Shown here one piece after another: positions 17,205-26,522 of a stretch of 64,000 bases of DNA. A program made the position numbers and the translations under genes. Position 1 is the stretch's first letter. Each line of letters starts with the position of its first letter. A model generated the notes under the pieces. The model did no database searches. It saw nothing but the letters and a program-made list of their open reading frames with translations, and was not told the origin of the DNA. Source of the DNA: Fodinisporobacter ferrooxydans (lineage in GTDB: Bacteria > Bacillota > Bacilli > Tumebacillales > MYW30-H2); NCBI RefSeq assembly GCF_022818495.1, contig NZ_CP089291.1, forward strand, positions 2,497,501 to 2,561,500. Direction: 5' to 3'.

Positions 17205-17943
17205 AGTGTCCTTGATTCAAATTTTGTTTCCCTGACAGATCTTCCATCATATGAAGCATTTGCATATTTTTTAAAACTTCTGTCGCATCTTTTCCTTGCA
17301 TAATTTCAAAAAGCGCCATTTTCTGAATGAAATTTTGATCATTGTTTTGTTTTGTTTGACCGACTTTAATCGTTCCTTGTTTTTGCTTCTGTTCATTTCC
17401 TTTAAGAATCCAATCAATGACCTGTAATTTTAATAGCACGTCCTGATCCTGAGGCTGGTTTTGCTGAGACTGGTTTTGCATTTGGTTTTGTTGAGACTGA
17501 TTTTGATTCTGCATTTGATTTGGCATTTGATTTTGAACCTGATTTTGGCTATTGTTTTGATTATTGTTTTGGTTTTTATTTTGTTGATCATCGGATTGAT
17601 CTTTGGGCAAAAAGTCTTGATCCGAGTGGCTTTTCATCAGTTGATCCAGATAATCTGCATGTTTTTGCTCTGTACATACAAGTGCTTGATTCGACCCGGC
17701 ATCAATAATATAAAAATTTCCTGAACCAAAACTGTCTTCCAATTGAATGAGACCCTGCGCTTTTTCCAGTTCCTTTTGTTCATTTGCGCTGACTGATACC
17801 TTAGGAATTTGTTCGATAATGGCCAATGCAACCGGGCGTGCCACCCTTGATGCTTTTAGGGCTTGTACAACAGAATCATGAATCATTGCATAAAGTGGAA
17901 GCGTTAAGGTTTGACATGTATTTTTGATGATATTGTCACTCAT
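17191..17943 (-). CDS. Hypothetical protein with Gln/Asn-rich low-complexity region
   Basis: About 250 aa. The N-terminal 110 residues look like a folded alpha/beta domain (TLPLYAMIHDSVVQALKASR and later FYIIDAGSNQALVC). Residues from about 115 to 165 are an uninterrupted run of Gln, Asn, Met and Ser with repeats such as NQMQNQNQSQQ. A helical C-terminal part contains LQVIDWILKGNEQKQKQG and ATEVLKNMQMLHMMEDL. I use ATG 17943 (MSDNIIK), which has GTGTGG upstream, rather than ATG 17967. No homologue is recognised; a spore or surface role is only a guess. Confidence 0.7.
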   Translation of the reverse strand: MSDNIIKNTCQTLTLPLYAMIHDSVVQALKASRVARPVALAIIEQIPKVSVSANEQKELEKAQGLIQLEDSFGSGNFYIIDAGSNQALVCTEQKHADYLDQLMKSHSDQDFLPKDQSDDQQNKNQNNNQNNSQNQVQNQMPNQMQNQNQSQQNQMQNQSQQNQPQDQDVLLKLQVIDWILKGNEQKQKQGTIKVGQTKQNNDQNFIQKMALFEIMQGKDATEVLKNMQMLHMMEDLSGKQNLNQGHFNLF

Positions 17944-18094
17944 TTGAAAACCACACTTTCCGTGCATTTTACACTTATATTTACCTACTTGTCATCATTC
18001 ATTCCGGTTTTTATTTACAAATTATGGTAAGAATATGTGTTTCCATTTATGAAACAATCGCTATGCATTTGGAGAGCAGGAGAGGAGAAGTAAC

Positions 18095-19084
18095 ATGATT
18101 CGCTTTGGAATAATTGGCACCGGTTCGATAACAGAAGAATTTATCAAATGTGCAAGCGTCTGCGAAGATTTTTCTTTACATGCGATCTACTCCAGAACGG
18201 AAGAACGAGCGAAACGCTTTGCTGCTGCATATTCCGTGGAACATATATTTACAGATCTGCACGCAATGGCTGCATCCGATTTGATTGACGCAGTATACAT
18301 TGCCAGTCCAAATTCCTTCCATGCGGAGCAAACCATTCTGTTTTTGCAGAATAAAAAGCATGTATTATGTGAAAAACCTATCGCGTCCAATCGAAACGAA
18401 TTGACGAAAATGATTCATGCAGCGAATGAAAATAAAGTGCGATTGATGGAAGCCATGAAATCGATCTATTTGCCGAATTTTAAAGCAGTACAAGACAATC
18501 TTTATAAAATAGGGAAAATACGAAGATTTTTCGGAACCTTTTGCAAATACTCTTCCCGTTATGATTTGTACAAAGCCGGAAACAATCCTAACACGTTTAA
18601 TCCCGAATTTTCTAACGGATCTTTGATGGATCTGGGTGTCTATTGTATGTATCCGGTCATTTCGCTGTTTGGTGCGCCCGATCGCATGATGGCAAATGCC
18701 CTTTTCCTGGAATCCGGTGTCGATGGGCAAGGAAGCATTTGCTTGCAGTATAAGGATATGGAAGCAGTTCTTATTCATTCGAAGATCACCAATTCAGCAA
18801 TTCCAACGGAAATCCAAGGTGAAAAAGGGAGCATGATGATCGATAAGATCAGTGCTCCCGGTAAAATTGAAATTATTTACAACACTGGAGAAGTTGAAGA
18901 TCTTACTCAACAGCAGTCAGACTATAGTATGTTCTACGAAATCAATGAATTTCTGGAACGGATCAAATCGGATTCGCCGGAATCGAGTGCACATTCTCAC
19001 ATGCTTTCCTTGCAAGTGATGGATGTGCTGGATGCGGTGAGAAAAGAAATCGGGCTGATTTACCCTGCGGATATTCATTCATGA
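18095..19084 (+). CDS. Gfo/Idh/MocA family oxidoreductase
   Basis: NAD(P)-dependent sugar or cyclitol dehydrogenase family protein (329 aa). The Rossmann start is IRFGIIGTGSITEEF, the catalytic-lysine motif is HVLCEKPIASN near residue 95, and the C-terminal alpha/beta domain has GSLMDLGVYCMYPVISLFGAP. AGGAGAGGAG precedes ATG 18095. It stands alone between a convergent hypothetical gene and a convergent antiporter, unlike the two close paralogues at 39176 and 55996, to which it is only distantly similar. Substrate unknown. Confidence 0.88.
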   Translation: MIRFGIIGTGSITEEFIKCASVCEDFSLHAIYSRTEERAKRFAAAYSVEHIFTDLHAMAASDLIDAVYIASPNSFHAEQTILFLQNKKHVLCEKPIASNRNELTKMIHAANENKVRLMEAMKSIYLPNFKAVQDNLYKIGKIRRFFGTFCKYSSRYDLYKAGNNPNTFNPEFSNGSLMDLGVYCMYPVISLFGAPDRMMANALFLESGVDGQGSICLQYKDMEAVLIHSKITNSAIPTEIQGEKGSMMIDKISAPGKIEIIYNTGEVEDLTQQQSDYSMFYEINEFLERIKSDSPESSAHSHMLSLQVMDVLDAVRKEIGLIYPADIHS

Positions 19085-19140
19085 TACAATGAATTGCTTC
19101 TCCTTCTCCTTGAATCTTTCTTCTACATGGGCCTTTTTCC

Positions 19141-20709
19141 CTAGATCTGTTTCGGCAGGAAAAAACCGACAGCGGCATACAAGATCGCGGAAACGACAAC
19201 GGCCAGTATGGAAGCTTTCAGTTTCGCATTCGCATACTGCATCAGCGGGAGTTTCATAACGGTTGCCATTGCTACTGTATTATCACTTAACGGCGATGCA
19301 AATCCACCGAAGGTACCGCTGGCAAAAACAGCTCCGGCGATCAAGGGCAAATATGCATGTGTGCTTGTTCCCAGTGAAAATCCCAAAGGCAAAAGCATGC
19401 CCCATGTGCCAAAAGAAGAGCCGATTACATAGGAAATCAGGCAGCCGAATAAAAACAATACAGGTGCGATGAACACAGGCGGCACCAGATGCCCGATCGT
19501 TCGCTCCATGTAATTGGTGAACCCCAGATCGGAAGATACTGCCGAGATCGACCATACCAAAACCAAGAGGACAATCACGCCCATCATCTCATTGCCGCCG
19601 GCTAAAAATCCGAACATCGTCCGGCTGATCGGTTGCCTTTGAAATATGTACCATACAATGCTAAAAAACAGGGTGATCAGCAGCGCTTCCAACATTGCTT
19701 TGGCCGCGTTTGCATTTGCCAATGCGGCCAAAAACGACGGTGCGCGAAAATGGCCATCCCACCAAGTCATAAACAAAGTCAAACTCAACAATACAAATAA
19801 TGGGATCGACAAGTTCTTCATGTTCGGCGGTATTTTTTCCGAAACCAGCTCGACCGGATCGGGAAACGAGTCTTCATTTGGATCTTTCCCATGTGAAGAA
19901 TTTTGTATGTTTTGTTTCTTCGACAGTATACCGAATTCCGAAGCGGTCTCAGCATTTGCAAACTGTGATACGATTCGGATTCGGTTTTCGGCTGCGAGTT
20001 GCATCGAACCTTTTGCAGGCCGATCTTTGGAATTCTCACCCGACTTCACCGATGAACGAACATCTGTCTTGGAAAAAAAAGTTTTATACAGGCCGAACAA
20101 AAGTATGACAATGGAGAAGAAATTAAATGGAATACTTACCAGAAATACATGATAGGCAGAGCTTGCAACGGCATTATGGCGCATGCTTGTAGCAATTAAT
20201 CCGACCATGTAGCCGACAAATGCTGTTCCGAGCGGAACGAGAGCGATAAATGGCGTTGATGTCACATCGATTGCAAATGCCACTTTCGAATTTGGCACGT
20301 TTAGTTTGCCGAATATCTGTTTCATTACAGGCGCTACCGTAATAATCCGAAAATCTGGCGCCATAAATGTAATCAGGGAAGATAACCAAGTAACCGCAAA
20401 CGCTCCACGAATGGAGTGAATCCGAGTCTCCATCCATTTCGTAAATCCGGTCACACCTCCTGTAACACGAACCAAGCCAACAAAAGCGCCAAATCCATAC
20501 AGGAAAACGATCAGGCGCAAGTTGTCGGACACCGACAGTTCTTTCAGTATATAGGCAAGTGTCGCTTGAATTCCTCCCAATACACTTGGATGCAGCATAT
20601 AGGAGCCGACCAACAATCCCACCATTAACCCCGGCAGTACTTGCCGCGTGATCATCGATAATGGTATCACAATCAGAAACGGCAAAATGGACCAAAATGT
20701 CCCGTACAT
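19141..20709 (-). CDS. NhaC-family Na+/H+ antiporter-like transporter
   Basis: Polytopic membrane protein of 522 aa in the Na+/H+ antiporter NhaC superfamily. Numerous hydrophobic segments are visible, with conserved stretches FMAPDFRIITVAPVMKQIF, IGSSFGTWGMLLPLG and ASGTFGGFASPLSDNTVA, the last being typical of NhaC relatives. A charged cytosolic loop occupies about residues 215-290. AAAGGTGG precedes ATG 20709. Sodium, proton or an organic acid such as lactate/malate could be the substrate. A TTCAG array lies 129 bp upstream, shared with the divergent efflux operon. Confidence 0.82.
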   Translation of the reverse strand: MYGTFWSILPFLIVIPLSMITRQVLPGLMVGLLVGSYMLHPSVLGGIQATLAYILKELSVSDNLRLIVFLYGFGAFVGLVRVTGGVTGFTKWMETRIHSIRGAFAVTWLSSLITFMAPDFRIITVAPVMKQIFGKLNVPNSKVAFAIDVTSTPFIALVPLGTAFVGYMVGLIATSMRHNAVASSAYHVFLVSIPFNFFSIVILLFGLYKTFFSKTDVRSSVKSGENSKDRPAKGSMQLAAENRIRIVSQFANAETASEFGILSKKQNIQNSSHGKDPNEDSFPDPVELVSEKIPPNMKNLSIPLFVLLSLTLFMTWWDGHFRAPSFLAALANANAAKAMLEALLITLFFSIVWYIFQRQPISRTMFGFLAGGNEMMGVIVLLVLVWSISAVSSDLGFTNYMERTIGHLVPPVFIAPVLFLFGCLISYVIGSSFGTWGMLLPLGFSLGTSTHAYLPLIAGAVFASGTFGGFASPLSDNTVAMATVMKLPLMQYANAKLKASILAVVVSAILYAAVGFFLPKQI

Positions 20710-20837
20710 ATGTTTTCCACCTTTCCCCAGTCGAACGATCGGTTTGAAAAATAGTTACAACACCTAGGTTTCTCCATGAAAGGAAATTTATACTGCAAAA
20801 ATCGATCAGCCGCATGCAACTTTCAGGCATTTGAAAC

Positions 20838-20881
20838 ATTCAGCATTCTTTCAGCTACATTTCAAAGTCATTTCAGCATCA
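20838..20881. promoter_or_regulatory. Four-unit 11-bp TTCAG array (site for an OmpR-type regulator)
   Basis: ATTCAGCATTC, TTTCAGCTACA, TTTCAAAGTCA and TTTCAGCATCA follow one another with exact 11-bp period. The same kind of array stands at 28732-28775 before the response regulator gene. An 11-bp period of direct half-sites is the usual geometry for PhoB/OmpR-family dimers. It is located between the divergent NhaC-like and efflux genes. Confidence 0.75.
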
Positions 20882-21022
20882 AGCTTTAAAATGGGCAACA
20901 GAGGCAGCAAATATAGAAGAAGCAATTTTTCGAGCAGAATTCGGGTAAAGCACGAGTAGGGCTCGAGCAAAGCATATGCAGGAGTGTAATATGGTAAATC
21001 GTACATATTTGCATGAAATTCG

Positions 21023-23125
21023 ATGAATGTAGAGAATGGGGACAGAAAGGACATGGCGGAGATATCAAGCAAGGAAATAGAACCCAATTTTGCGAATGGA
21101 TCCATCGTACGACGGAAAAAGAAATGGATTGCGATTGGATTGGCCGGTTTGTTGGTTGCAGGGAGTGCATTTGGGATATATGAAAAAGTTGCATCACCCA
21201 AAAACACGATGGCAAATATGCGGTTGGTCACGGTCCAGCGGGGAGATGTGACTGAGACAGTCTCCGCTTCGGGAACCATCCAGGCAGCAACACAAGTGAA
21301 CTTGAACTTCTCTGCCGGAACTGGCAAATTAACGGCCCTGAATGTAAAAGTCGGTGACAAAGTGAAAGCCGGTCAGGTCTTGGCGACACTCGACAACCGA
21401 ACCCAACAAGCGCAGGTTGCCAGTGCACAGGCAAACCTAAGCGCTGCACAGGCACAGCTGGCCAAAGCATCGGAAGGATCGACAGCACAAGCAATCGCAC
21501 AACAAAAGGCCAACCTGGAAGCGGCACAAGCCAGGCTTGCACAGGCCAAGGAAGGTGCCACACCGCAGGCGCTCGCCGTACAAGAGACCAGTGTGGAAAA
21601 AGCAAAAGCGGCGCTTGATGGCGCAAAGACAGCCTATCAGGACCAACTGGCCATTTATAATGATCGTTCGGCGGACCAGCAAACACTGACAAGCGCGCAA
21701 AATCAAGTCGATCAGGCGACTACACAATTAAAAAATGCGCAAGCGGCGCTCGATTCGGCTAATGCAAAATTGACACAGGCGAAAGAAGGGCCGACGGCAT
21801 CCCAGTTGTATGCAGCCCAAGAGGCGGTGAATGCAGCCCGCAGCCAATTATCCAATGCCCAACAACAACTGGGTCTTGGCGGGAGTTCCAGCCAATATTT
21901 GTCCAATATGAATGCGATAAGCCAAGCGGAAGCGAGTTTGGCCAATGCGGAAAACAATTTGGCAACACTGCAAGCGGGAACGGATGCGAATGTGATTGTG
22001 CAAGATCAGGCGACTGTCACACAAGCACAGGCTACTGTTCAGCAAGAACAGTCCAATCTGAAAGCGGCCCAACAAGCGTATAGCACAGCTGTGCAGAGTT
22101 ATAACGATCGTACCAGCGCCAAAGCGCAACTGGATCAATCAAAAAATAACCTGGATCAGGCACAGTCTTCGTATGATCAAGCGGTTGCCCAGATGAACCA
22201 ATTGCAAGCTCCGCCGGATAGCAATGCCGTCAAGGAAGCGCAGGCAGCGGTTGATCAGGCGCAGGCCCAATTGGATCAGACGATGGCATCCCCGGATGCC
22301 GCAACGATTCAACAGGCACAGGCAGCGGTGGATCAGGCGCAGGCACAACTCCAGCAACAGCAAAAAGCTCTTGACAATTTTGTATTGAAAGCGCCGATTG
22401 ACGGTGTGGTAACACAGGTGAACGGTCACCCTGGAGAAATGACGAATGCCGCATCGTCCAGCAGTACGTCGGCAATCGGCCCTGGATTAATCGTACTGGA
22501 CGATTCCAATTCCACGGATCTGCAAGTCATGGCGCAAGTCAGCCAAACAGATATCGGAAAAATAAAAAGCGGCATGAATGCAACGTTCAGTACCAGCACG
22601 TTTCAAAACAAATCCTTTAACGGCAAAGTTCTCTTGGTGTATCCGGAAGCCACCACATCGAATGGCGTTACTACGTACGATGTCTTATTATCCGTCGATA
22701 ATCGTGAAGGATTGTTGAAACCAGGCATGACGGCAAATGTAACGATTCAAGTCGGAGATCATAAAAATGTTCTGTATGTTCCATCCATGGCGTTAAAAGA
22801 AGTGAATGGGCAGGATGGCGTACTCGTACAAGCAAATGGATCCACCGGCAAGTCGGGCAGCCAGGCTGCCAATCCGGGCGCCGGCCAATCCGGCAAATCA
22901 GGAAGCAAATCCAATGCTGCAAGTACGAGCGGAACGCATTTCCAATCTGTCCAAATCGGCTATTATAGTTCCAATAAAGTAGAGATTTTATCTGGTTTAA
23001 AGGAAGGAGATCAAGTCGTCGTTACGTTCCAGAACACAGGAAGCAGCAACAATAAAGGGTTTGCCGGCAGAGGTCCTGGATTCGGCGGCGGCCCTGGCGG
23101 CTTCGGTGGAGGTCGAGGAAATTGA
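21023..23125 (+). CDS. HlyD/MacA-type efflux adaptor with very long coiled coil
   Basis: Membrane-fusion (adaptor) subunit of a MacAB-like exporter, 700 aa, well above the usual 350-450. One membrane anchor (WIAIGLAGLLVAGSAFGIY) follows a short cytosolic tail. The lipoyl half-domain begins at VTVQRGDVTETVSASGTIQA; a huge Ala/Gln-rich helical hairpin spans about residues 120-450 with repeated QAQAAVDQAQAQL-type units; the second lipoyl half is FVLKAPIDGVVTQVNGHPG, then a beta-barrel. The tail is Gly-rich (GFAGRGPGFGGGPGG). The start is ATG 21023 or ATG 21053; neither has an ideal ribosome site. The next gene starts at the stop codon, so the three genes form an operon. Confidence 0.87.
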   Translation: MNVENGDRKDMAEISSKEIEPNFANGSIVRRKKKWIAIGLAGLLVAGSAFGIYEKVASPKNTMANMRLVTVQRGDVTETVSASGTIQAATQVNLNFSAGTGKLTALNVKVGDKVKAGQVLATLDNRTQQAQVASAQANLSAAQAQLAKASEGSTAQAIAQQKANLEAAQARLAQAKEGATPQALAVQETSVEKAKAALDGAKTAYQDQLAIYNDRSADQQTLTSAQNQVDQATTQLKNAQAALDSANAKLTQAKEGPTASQLYAAQEAVNAARSQLSNAQQQLGLGGSSSQYLSNMNAISQAEASLANAENNLATLQAGTDANVIVQDQATVTQAQATVQQEQSNLKAAQQAYSTAVQSYNDRTSAKAQLDQSKNNLDQAQSSYDQAVAQMNQLQAPPDSNAVKEAQAAVDQAQAQLDQTMASPDAATIQQAQAAVDQAQAQLQQQQKALDNFVLKAPIDGVVTQVNGHPGEMTNAASSSSTSAIGPGLIVLDDSNSTDLQVMAQVSQTDIGKIKSGMNATFSTSTFQNKSFNGKVLLVYPEATTSNGVTTYDVLLSVDNREGLLKPGMTANVTIQVGDHKNVLYVPSMALKEVNGQDGVLVQANGSTGKSGSQAANPGAGQSGKSGSKSNAASTSGTHFQSVQIGYYSSNKVEILSGLKEGDQVVVTFQNTGSSNNKGFAGRGPGFGGGPGGFGGGRGN

Positions 23126-23853
23126 TGAAACAACCGCTGATTCAAATTGACGACTTGCGCAAGATGTACCAAATTGGAGATCAACAGATTCAAGCACTAA
23201 GGGATGTCAGCCTGACAATTCATGAAGGTGAGTTTGTTGCCATCATGGGGCCGTCCGGGTCCGGCAAATCGACGATGATGAATGTGTTGGGATGTTTGGA
23301 TAAACCGACATCTGGCGAATACATGCTGGACAATTATCGTATTTCAACTGCACATGACGATGATTTGGCGTTTATTCGCAATCAGAAGATTGGATTTGTA
23401 TTCCAAAGCTTTAATCTATTGCCGAGAACGACTGCTGTAGAAAATGTGGAATTGCCCTTGATGTATTCTGGAGTGCCGGTGCGCGAACGGAGAGAACGGG
23501 CGATCGCAGCTTTGCAGGATGTGGGCTTGGGAGAGCGGCTGTGGAACAAGCCGAACGAATTGTCCGGCGGGCAACAGCAGCGGGTGTCTATCGCCAGAGC
23601 CTTGGTCAACAATCCTTTGATCCTGTTGGCTGATGAACCTACAGGAGCACTGGATACGAACACCAGCAACGAAATCATGAGCATTTTTCAACATTTAAAT
23701 GATGCAGGCAAAACGGTGATTCTTGTCACACACGAGCCGGATATCGCAGAGTACGCCAAGCGGATCGTCCGCTTTCGGGACGGGCGGATTGAGGAGGATC
23801 AGCTTGTGGAAGTGCGGCGGCTGGCGTACCATCCGGAGGTGGTGCGATCATGA
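23125..23853 (+). CDS. ABC transporter ATP-binding protein, MacB/LolD type
   Basis: Cytosolic ATPase of the efflux system (about 242 aa). Walker A is GPSGSGKST, Q-loop region FVFQSFNLLPRTTAVENVELP, signature LSGGQQQR, Walker B LILLADEPTGALD, and the switch histidine is in VTHEP. This combination (including NLLPRTTAVENV) is typical of MacB/LolD/FtsE ATPases. ATG 23125 overlaps the adaptor's TGA, with GAGGA just upstream; the TTG at 23122 is less likely. Confidence 0.94.
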   Translation: MKQPLIQIDDLRKMYQIGDQQIQALRDVSLTIHEGEFVAIMGPSGSGKSTMMNVLGCLDKPTSGEYMLDNYRISTAHDDDLAFIRNQKIGFVFQSFNLLPRTTAVENVELPLMYSGVPVRERRERAIAALQDVGLGERLWNKPNELSGGQQQRVSIARALVNNPLILLADEPTGALDTNTSNEIMSIFQHLNDAGKTVILVTHEPDIAEYAKRIVRFRDGRIEEDQLVEVRRLAYHPEVVRS

Positions 23854-25067
23854 ATGTTTTGGAAAGTATAAACGTTGCGTTTCGCAGTGTAAAATCCAAC
23901 ACCATGCGCTCCATTTTAACCATGCTTGGGATTATCATCGGCGTTGCTGCGGTGATTGCGATGGTGGCGATCGGGCAGGGAGCTTCCGCGAGTGTATCGT
24001 CCAGAATTCAAGGGCTCGGCAGCAATCTGTTGATCGTCATGCCCGGACAGGCAAAACAAGGCGGTGTCAGCATGGGAGCCGGTTCTTTGGATACGTTGAC
24101 ACTGGATGATGCCAATGCGATCGGCAAACAAAGTTCGATTGCCGGGGTAGCGCCGGATGTCAATAAATCGGCACAAGTCGTTTACGGAAATCAAAACTAT
24201 TCGACTGCCATTGAAGGCTCGACGGCGGATTATCCCCATGTACGAAGCGCGAATGTGCAGAACGGACGCTTTTTTAACAAGTTTGAAGTCAATGGCCAGG
24301 CAAACGTGGCCGTTCTGGGTACGACCGTTGTACAAAATTTATTTGGAAGCGCAAATGCAAATCCGGTCGGAAAGATCATAGAAATCAATCAGATGCCATT
24401 TACCGTTGTCGGTGTTTTGGAAAGCCAAGGCAGCCAGGGCATGACGAACAACGACGACCGAATCATCATCCCCATCACGACCGAAATGAATCGGCTGTTT
24501 ACCATTGCCAAAATACGGACGATCTTTGTTTCCGCAAAATCGGCCGACCTGATGAATCAAGCCCAATTTGATATCGAAGCGACACTGCGGGCCCAACACA
24601 ATCTGGCACCCGGAGCGGATGATGATTTTACAATCAATTCACAAGCACAGATTTTAAATACGGCACAAAGTGTCAATCGTGTCATGGTGGCGCTGCTGGT
24701 AGGCGCTGCAGCGATTTCGCTGATTGTCGGCGGAATCGGGATCATGAATATTATGCTGGTGTCCGTTACAGAACGGACGCGGGAAATCGGCATTCGCAAA
24801 GCGATTGGCGCCACGCGGGGGATCATACTTACACAATTTCTCATTGAATCGGTGATGCTCAGCGTACTTGGCGGAATCATCGGGATATTGCTGGGTGTCG
24901 GCGTTTCGGCACTGATGAACCAAACAGGGATGATGACAACAACCATTACGCTTACACCCATTCTATATGCATTTTTCTTTTCGATGCTTGTCGGTGTTGT
25001 CTTTGGCGTCTATCCGGCACGGAAAGCGGCTCGACTCAATCCGATTGACGCATTGCGGTATGAATAA
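23850..25067 (+). CDS. MacB-type ABC transporter permease
   Basis: FtsX/MacB-family permease of 405 aa: one N-terminal helix (MRSILTMLGIIIGVAAVIAM), a large extracellular MacB core domain (about residues 45-270) and three C-terminal helices with the signature VTERTREIGIRKAIGATRG. The ATG overlaps the ATPase stop by 4 bp. Together the three genes form a tripartite-like exporter of a peptide, antibiotic or lipid; in Gram-positives this type often confers resistance to cell-wall-active agents. The substrate is not evident. Confidence 0.93.
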   Translation: MNVLESINVAFRSVKSNTMRSILTMLGIIIGVAAVIAMVAIGQGASASVSSRIQGLGSNLLIVMPGQAKQGGVSMGAGSLDTLTLDDANAIGKQSSIAGVAPDVNKSAQVVYGNQNYSTAIEGSTADYPHVRSANVQNGRFFNKFEVNGQANVAVLGTTVVQNLFGSANANPVGKIIEINQMPFTVVGVLESQGSQGMTNNDDRIIIPITTEMNRLFTIAKIRTIFVSAKSADLMNQAQFDIEATLRAQHNLAPGADDDFTINSQAQILNTAQSVNRVMVALLVGAAAISLIVGGIGIMNIMLVSVTERTREIGIRKAIGATRGIILTQFLIESVMLSVLGGIIGILLGVGVSALMNQTGMMTTTITLTPILYAFFFSMLVGVVFGVYPARKAARLNPIDALRYE

Positions 25068-25108
25068 GCACATATCATCGCCAAATGTCGATTTCATGTT
25101 AAAATAAC

Positions 25109-26482
25109 ATGGTAGGCGGTGGTGATGTGGTGGAAAAAGTGGTTAGGTCATGGAAAATTTGGATTGGGATCGGGTTATTTTTGTTGGGAATCTTGATTCC
25201 ATATGCGTTGAACCCTCAACTTGTGGGAATGAATCAATTACTTAAAACGATGAACCACAAAACAGATGGAAATGCATTAATGATGAGTGCTTTTTTCATC
25301 GTGTCAATTAATACCATCATCTCCATTCCCCAATTTCTCAGTGTGGTCATGTTGGGAGACGGGATGGCCGCTGCCTTCAATCGATCCGAATTAAAAACCC
25401 TGATCCCTCTGATCGTCGTGCCGCTCGCTTATGTTTTCGTCAATATGCTGACACCATTAACCTATAATTTTGGAGCCACAGATATTTTTCTGTGGCTTAC
25501 GATCGTGGTCATGCAGAAATTAAGCAAACAAAAATTAAATATGGTGATGAAATTGCTGGTTTTCTCCCAATTAATTTTTGGTGTTACCTGGCTGAATCAA
25601 GTTCCTTATTTTACTCCCTATGGCTTTGGCCGCGGTTCTTTATCGATGAAGGTGAAACAGGCGGCGCTGCAAATTGGATTTGGCCAGGTTCTCGCGCTTT
25701 ATGCCAATATGTTTTTTCTGATCTTTGTAGCCAGTGCCATCACTTTATGGATTTACCTGGTTTTATACATGGAGAGGTGGGCCATTTCGCAGGATCTGCA
25801 CAGAGCTCAACTGGAAGCCCGGGAATCCCGGTCGGGACGTGAAGTTCTCCATCTGGTCCACGATCTTAAGACACCGCTTGCTACGATCGAAGGACTGGTT
25901 TCATTGATGGAGATCCGATGGCCGGATCCCAAGATGCAAGAATACTGTCAAACCATCTATGGTTCCATTCATTCGATGAGCAGAATGGTTTCAGAAATTT
26001 TGTACGAGGATCGAAAGGATTGGTGCAAGCTGATCGAACTCATCGATTATGTTCGGGCGAGTCGTTTAAGCGGTACGAATGTATCGGTGGATATCGAATT
26101 GGAGGGAGAAACCCAAACGAGTCTTTACATCAATAAAATCAGGGTGACACGAGCGATTGTAAATTTGATTGACAACGCGTTGGATGCCATTCAAGAACGG
26201 GAAAACGGAAGGATAGTCTTGCGGGCAAAAACGTTGACAAAAGTAGTAATATTAGAGGTAGAAGACAACGGCTGCGGTATTTCTGCAGATCGGGTAAAAA
26301 GAATTTGGAAGACCGGATACAGCACGAAAAACCACCCTGGAGTCGGTCTGTCTTTTGTACGACAGGTTGCGGAGGGACACGGAGGAACCGTTCATGTAAA
26401 AAGTGCCGCGGGGCAGGGGACGAAAGTTTGGATAACATTGCCGCTGGGGGAAACCAATGAGAATTTTCATCATGAAAGATGA
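25109..26482 (+). CDS. Orphan sensor histidine kinase (GHKL type)
   Basis: Membrane sensor kinase of 457 aa. About six hydrophobic segments fill the first 220 residues and no extracellular ligand domain is visible. The cytosolic part holds the H-box LHLVHDLKTPLATIEGLV, N-box NLIDNALDAIQE, G1 VEDNGCGIS and G2 PGVGLSFVRQVAEGHGG. No response regulator follows on the same strand; the convergent two-component pair at 26502-28669 already has its own kinase. The start could be ATG 25109 or a GTG at 25127 or 25130, where AGGCGGTGGTGAT forms a ribosome site. Confidence 0.87.
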   Translation: MVGGGDVVEKVVRSWKIWIGIGLFLLGILIPYALNPQLVGMNQLLKTMNHKTDGNALMMSAFFIVSINTIISIPQFLSVVMLGDGMAAAFNRSELKTLIPLIVVPLAYVFVNMLTPLTYNFGATDIFLWLTIVVMQKLSKQKLNMVMKLLVFSQLIFGVTWLNQVPYFTPYGFGRGSLSMKVKQAALQIGFGQVLALYANMFFLIFVASAITLWIYLVLYMERWAISQDLHRAQLEARESRSGREVLHLVHDLKTPLATIEGLVSLMEIRWPDPKMQEYCQTIYGSIHSMSRMVSEILYEDRKDWCKLIELIDYVRASRLSGTNVSVDIELEGETQTSLYINKIRVTRAIVNLIDNALDAIQERENGRIVLRAKTLTKVVILEVEDNGCGISADRVKRIWKTGYSTKNHPGVGLSFVRQVAEGHGGTVHVKSAAGQGTKVWITLPLGETNENFHHER

Positions 26483-26490
26483 TCAGGACA

Positions 26491-26522
26491 AAAGACACCG
26501 CTTACGACAGGTGTCTTTTGCC
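26491..26522. terminator. Bidirectional terminator between convergent kinase genes
   Basis: CAAAAGACACC and GGTGTCTTTTG pair exactly around a 10-nt loop. The stem overlaps the last 7 codons of the minus-strand kinase gene, so one arm is coding. Confidence 0.8.

Noticed and set aside
20838-20881. Short regular direct repeats taken as a CRISPR array
   Set aside because: Units are 11 bp with no unique spacers of CRISPR size and no cas genes; they fit regulator half-sites.
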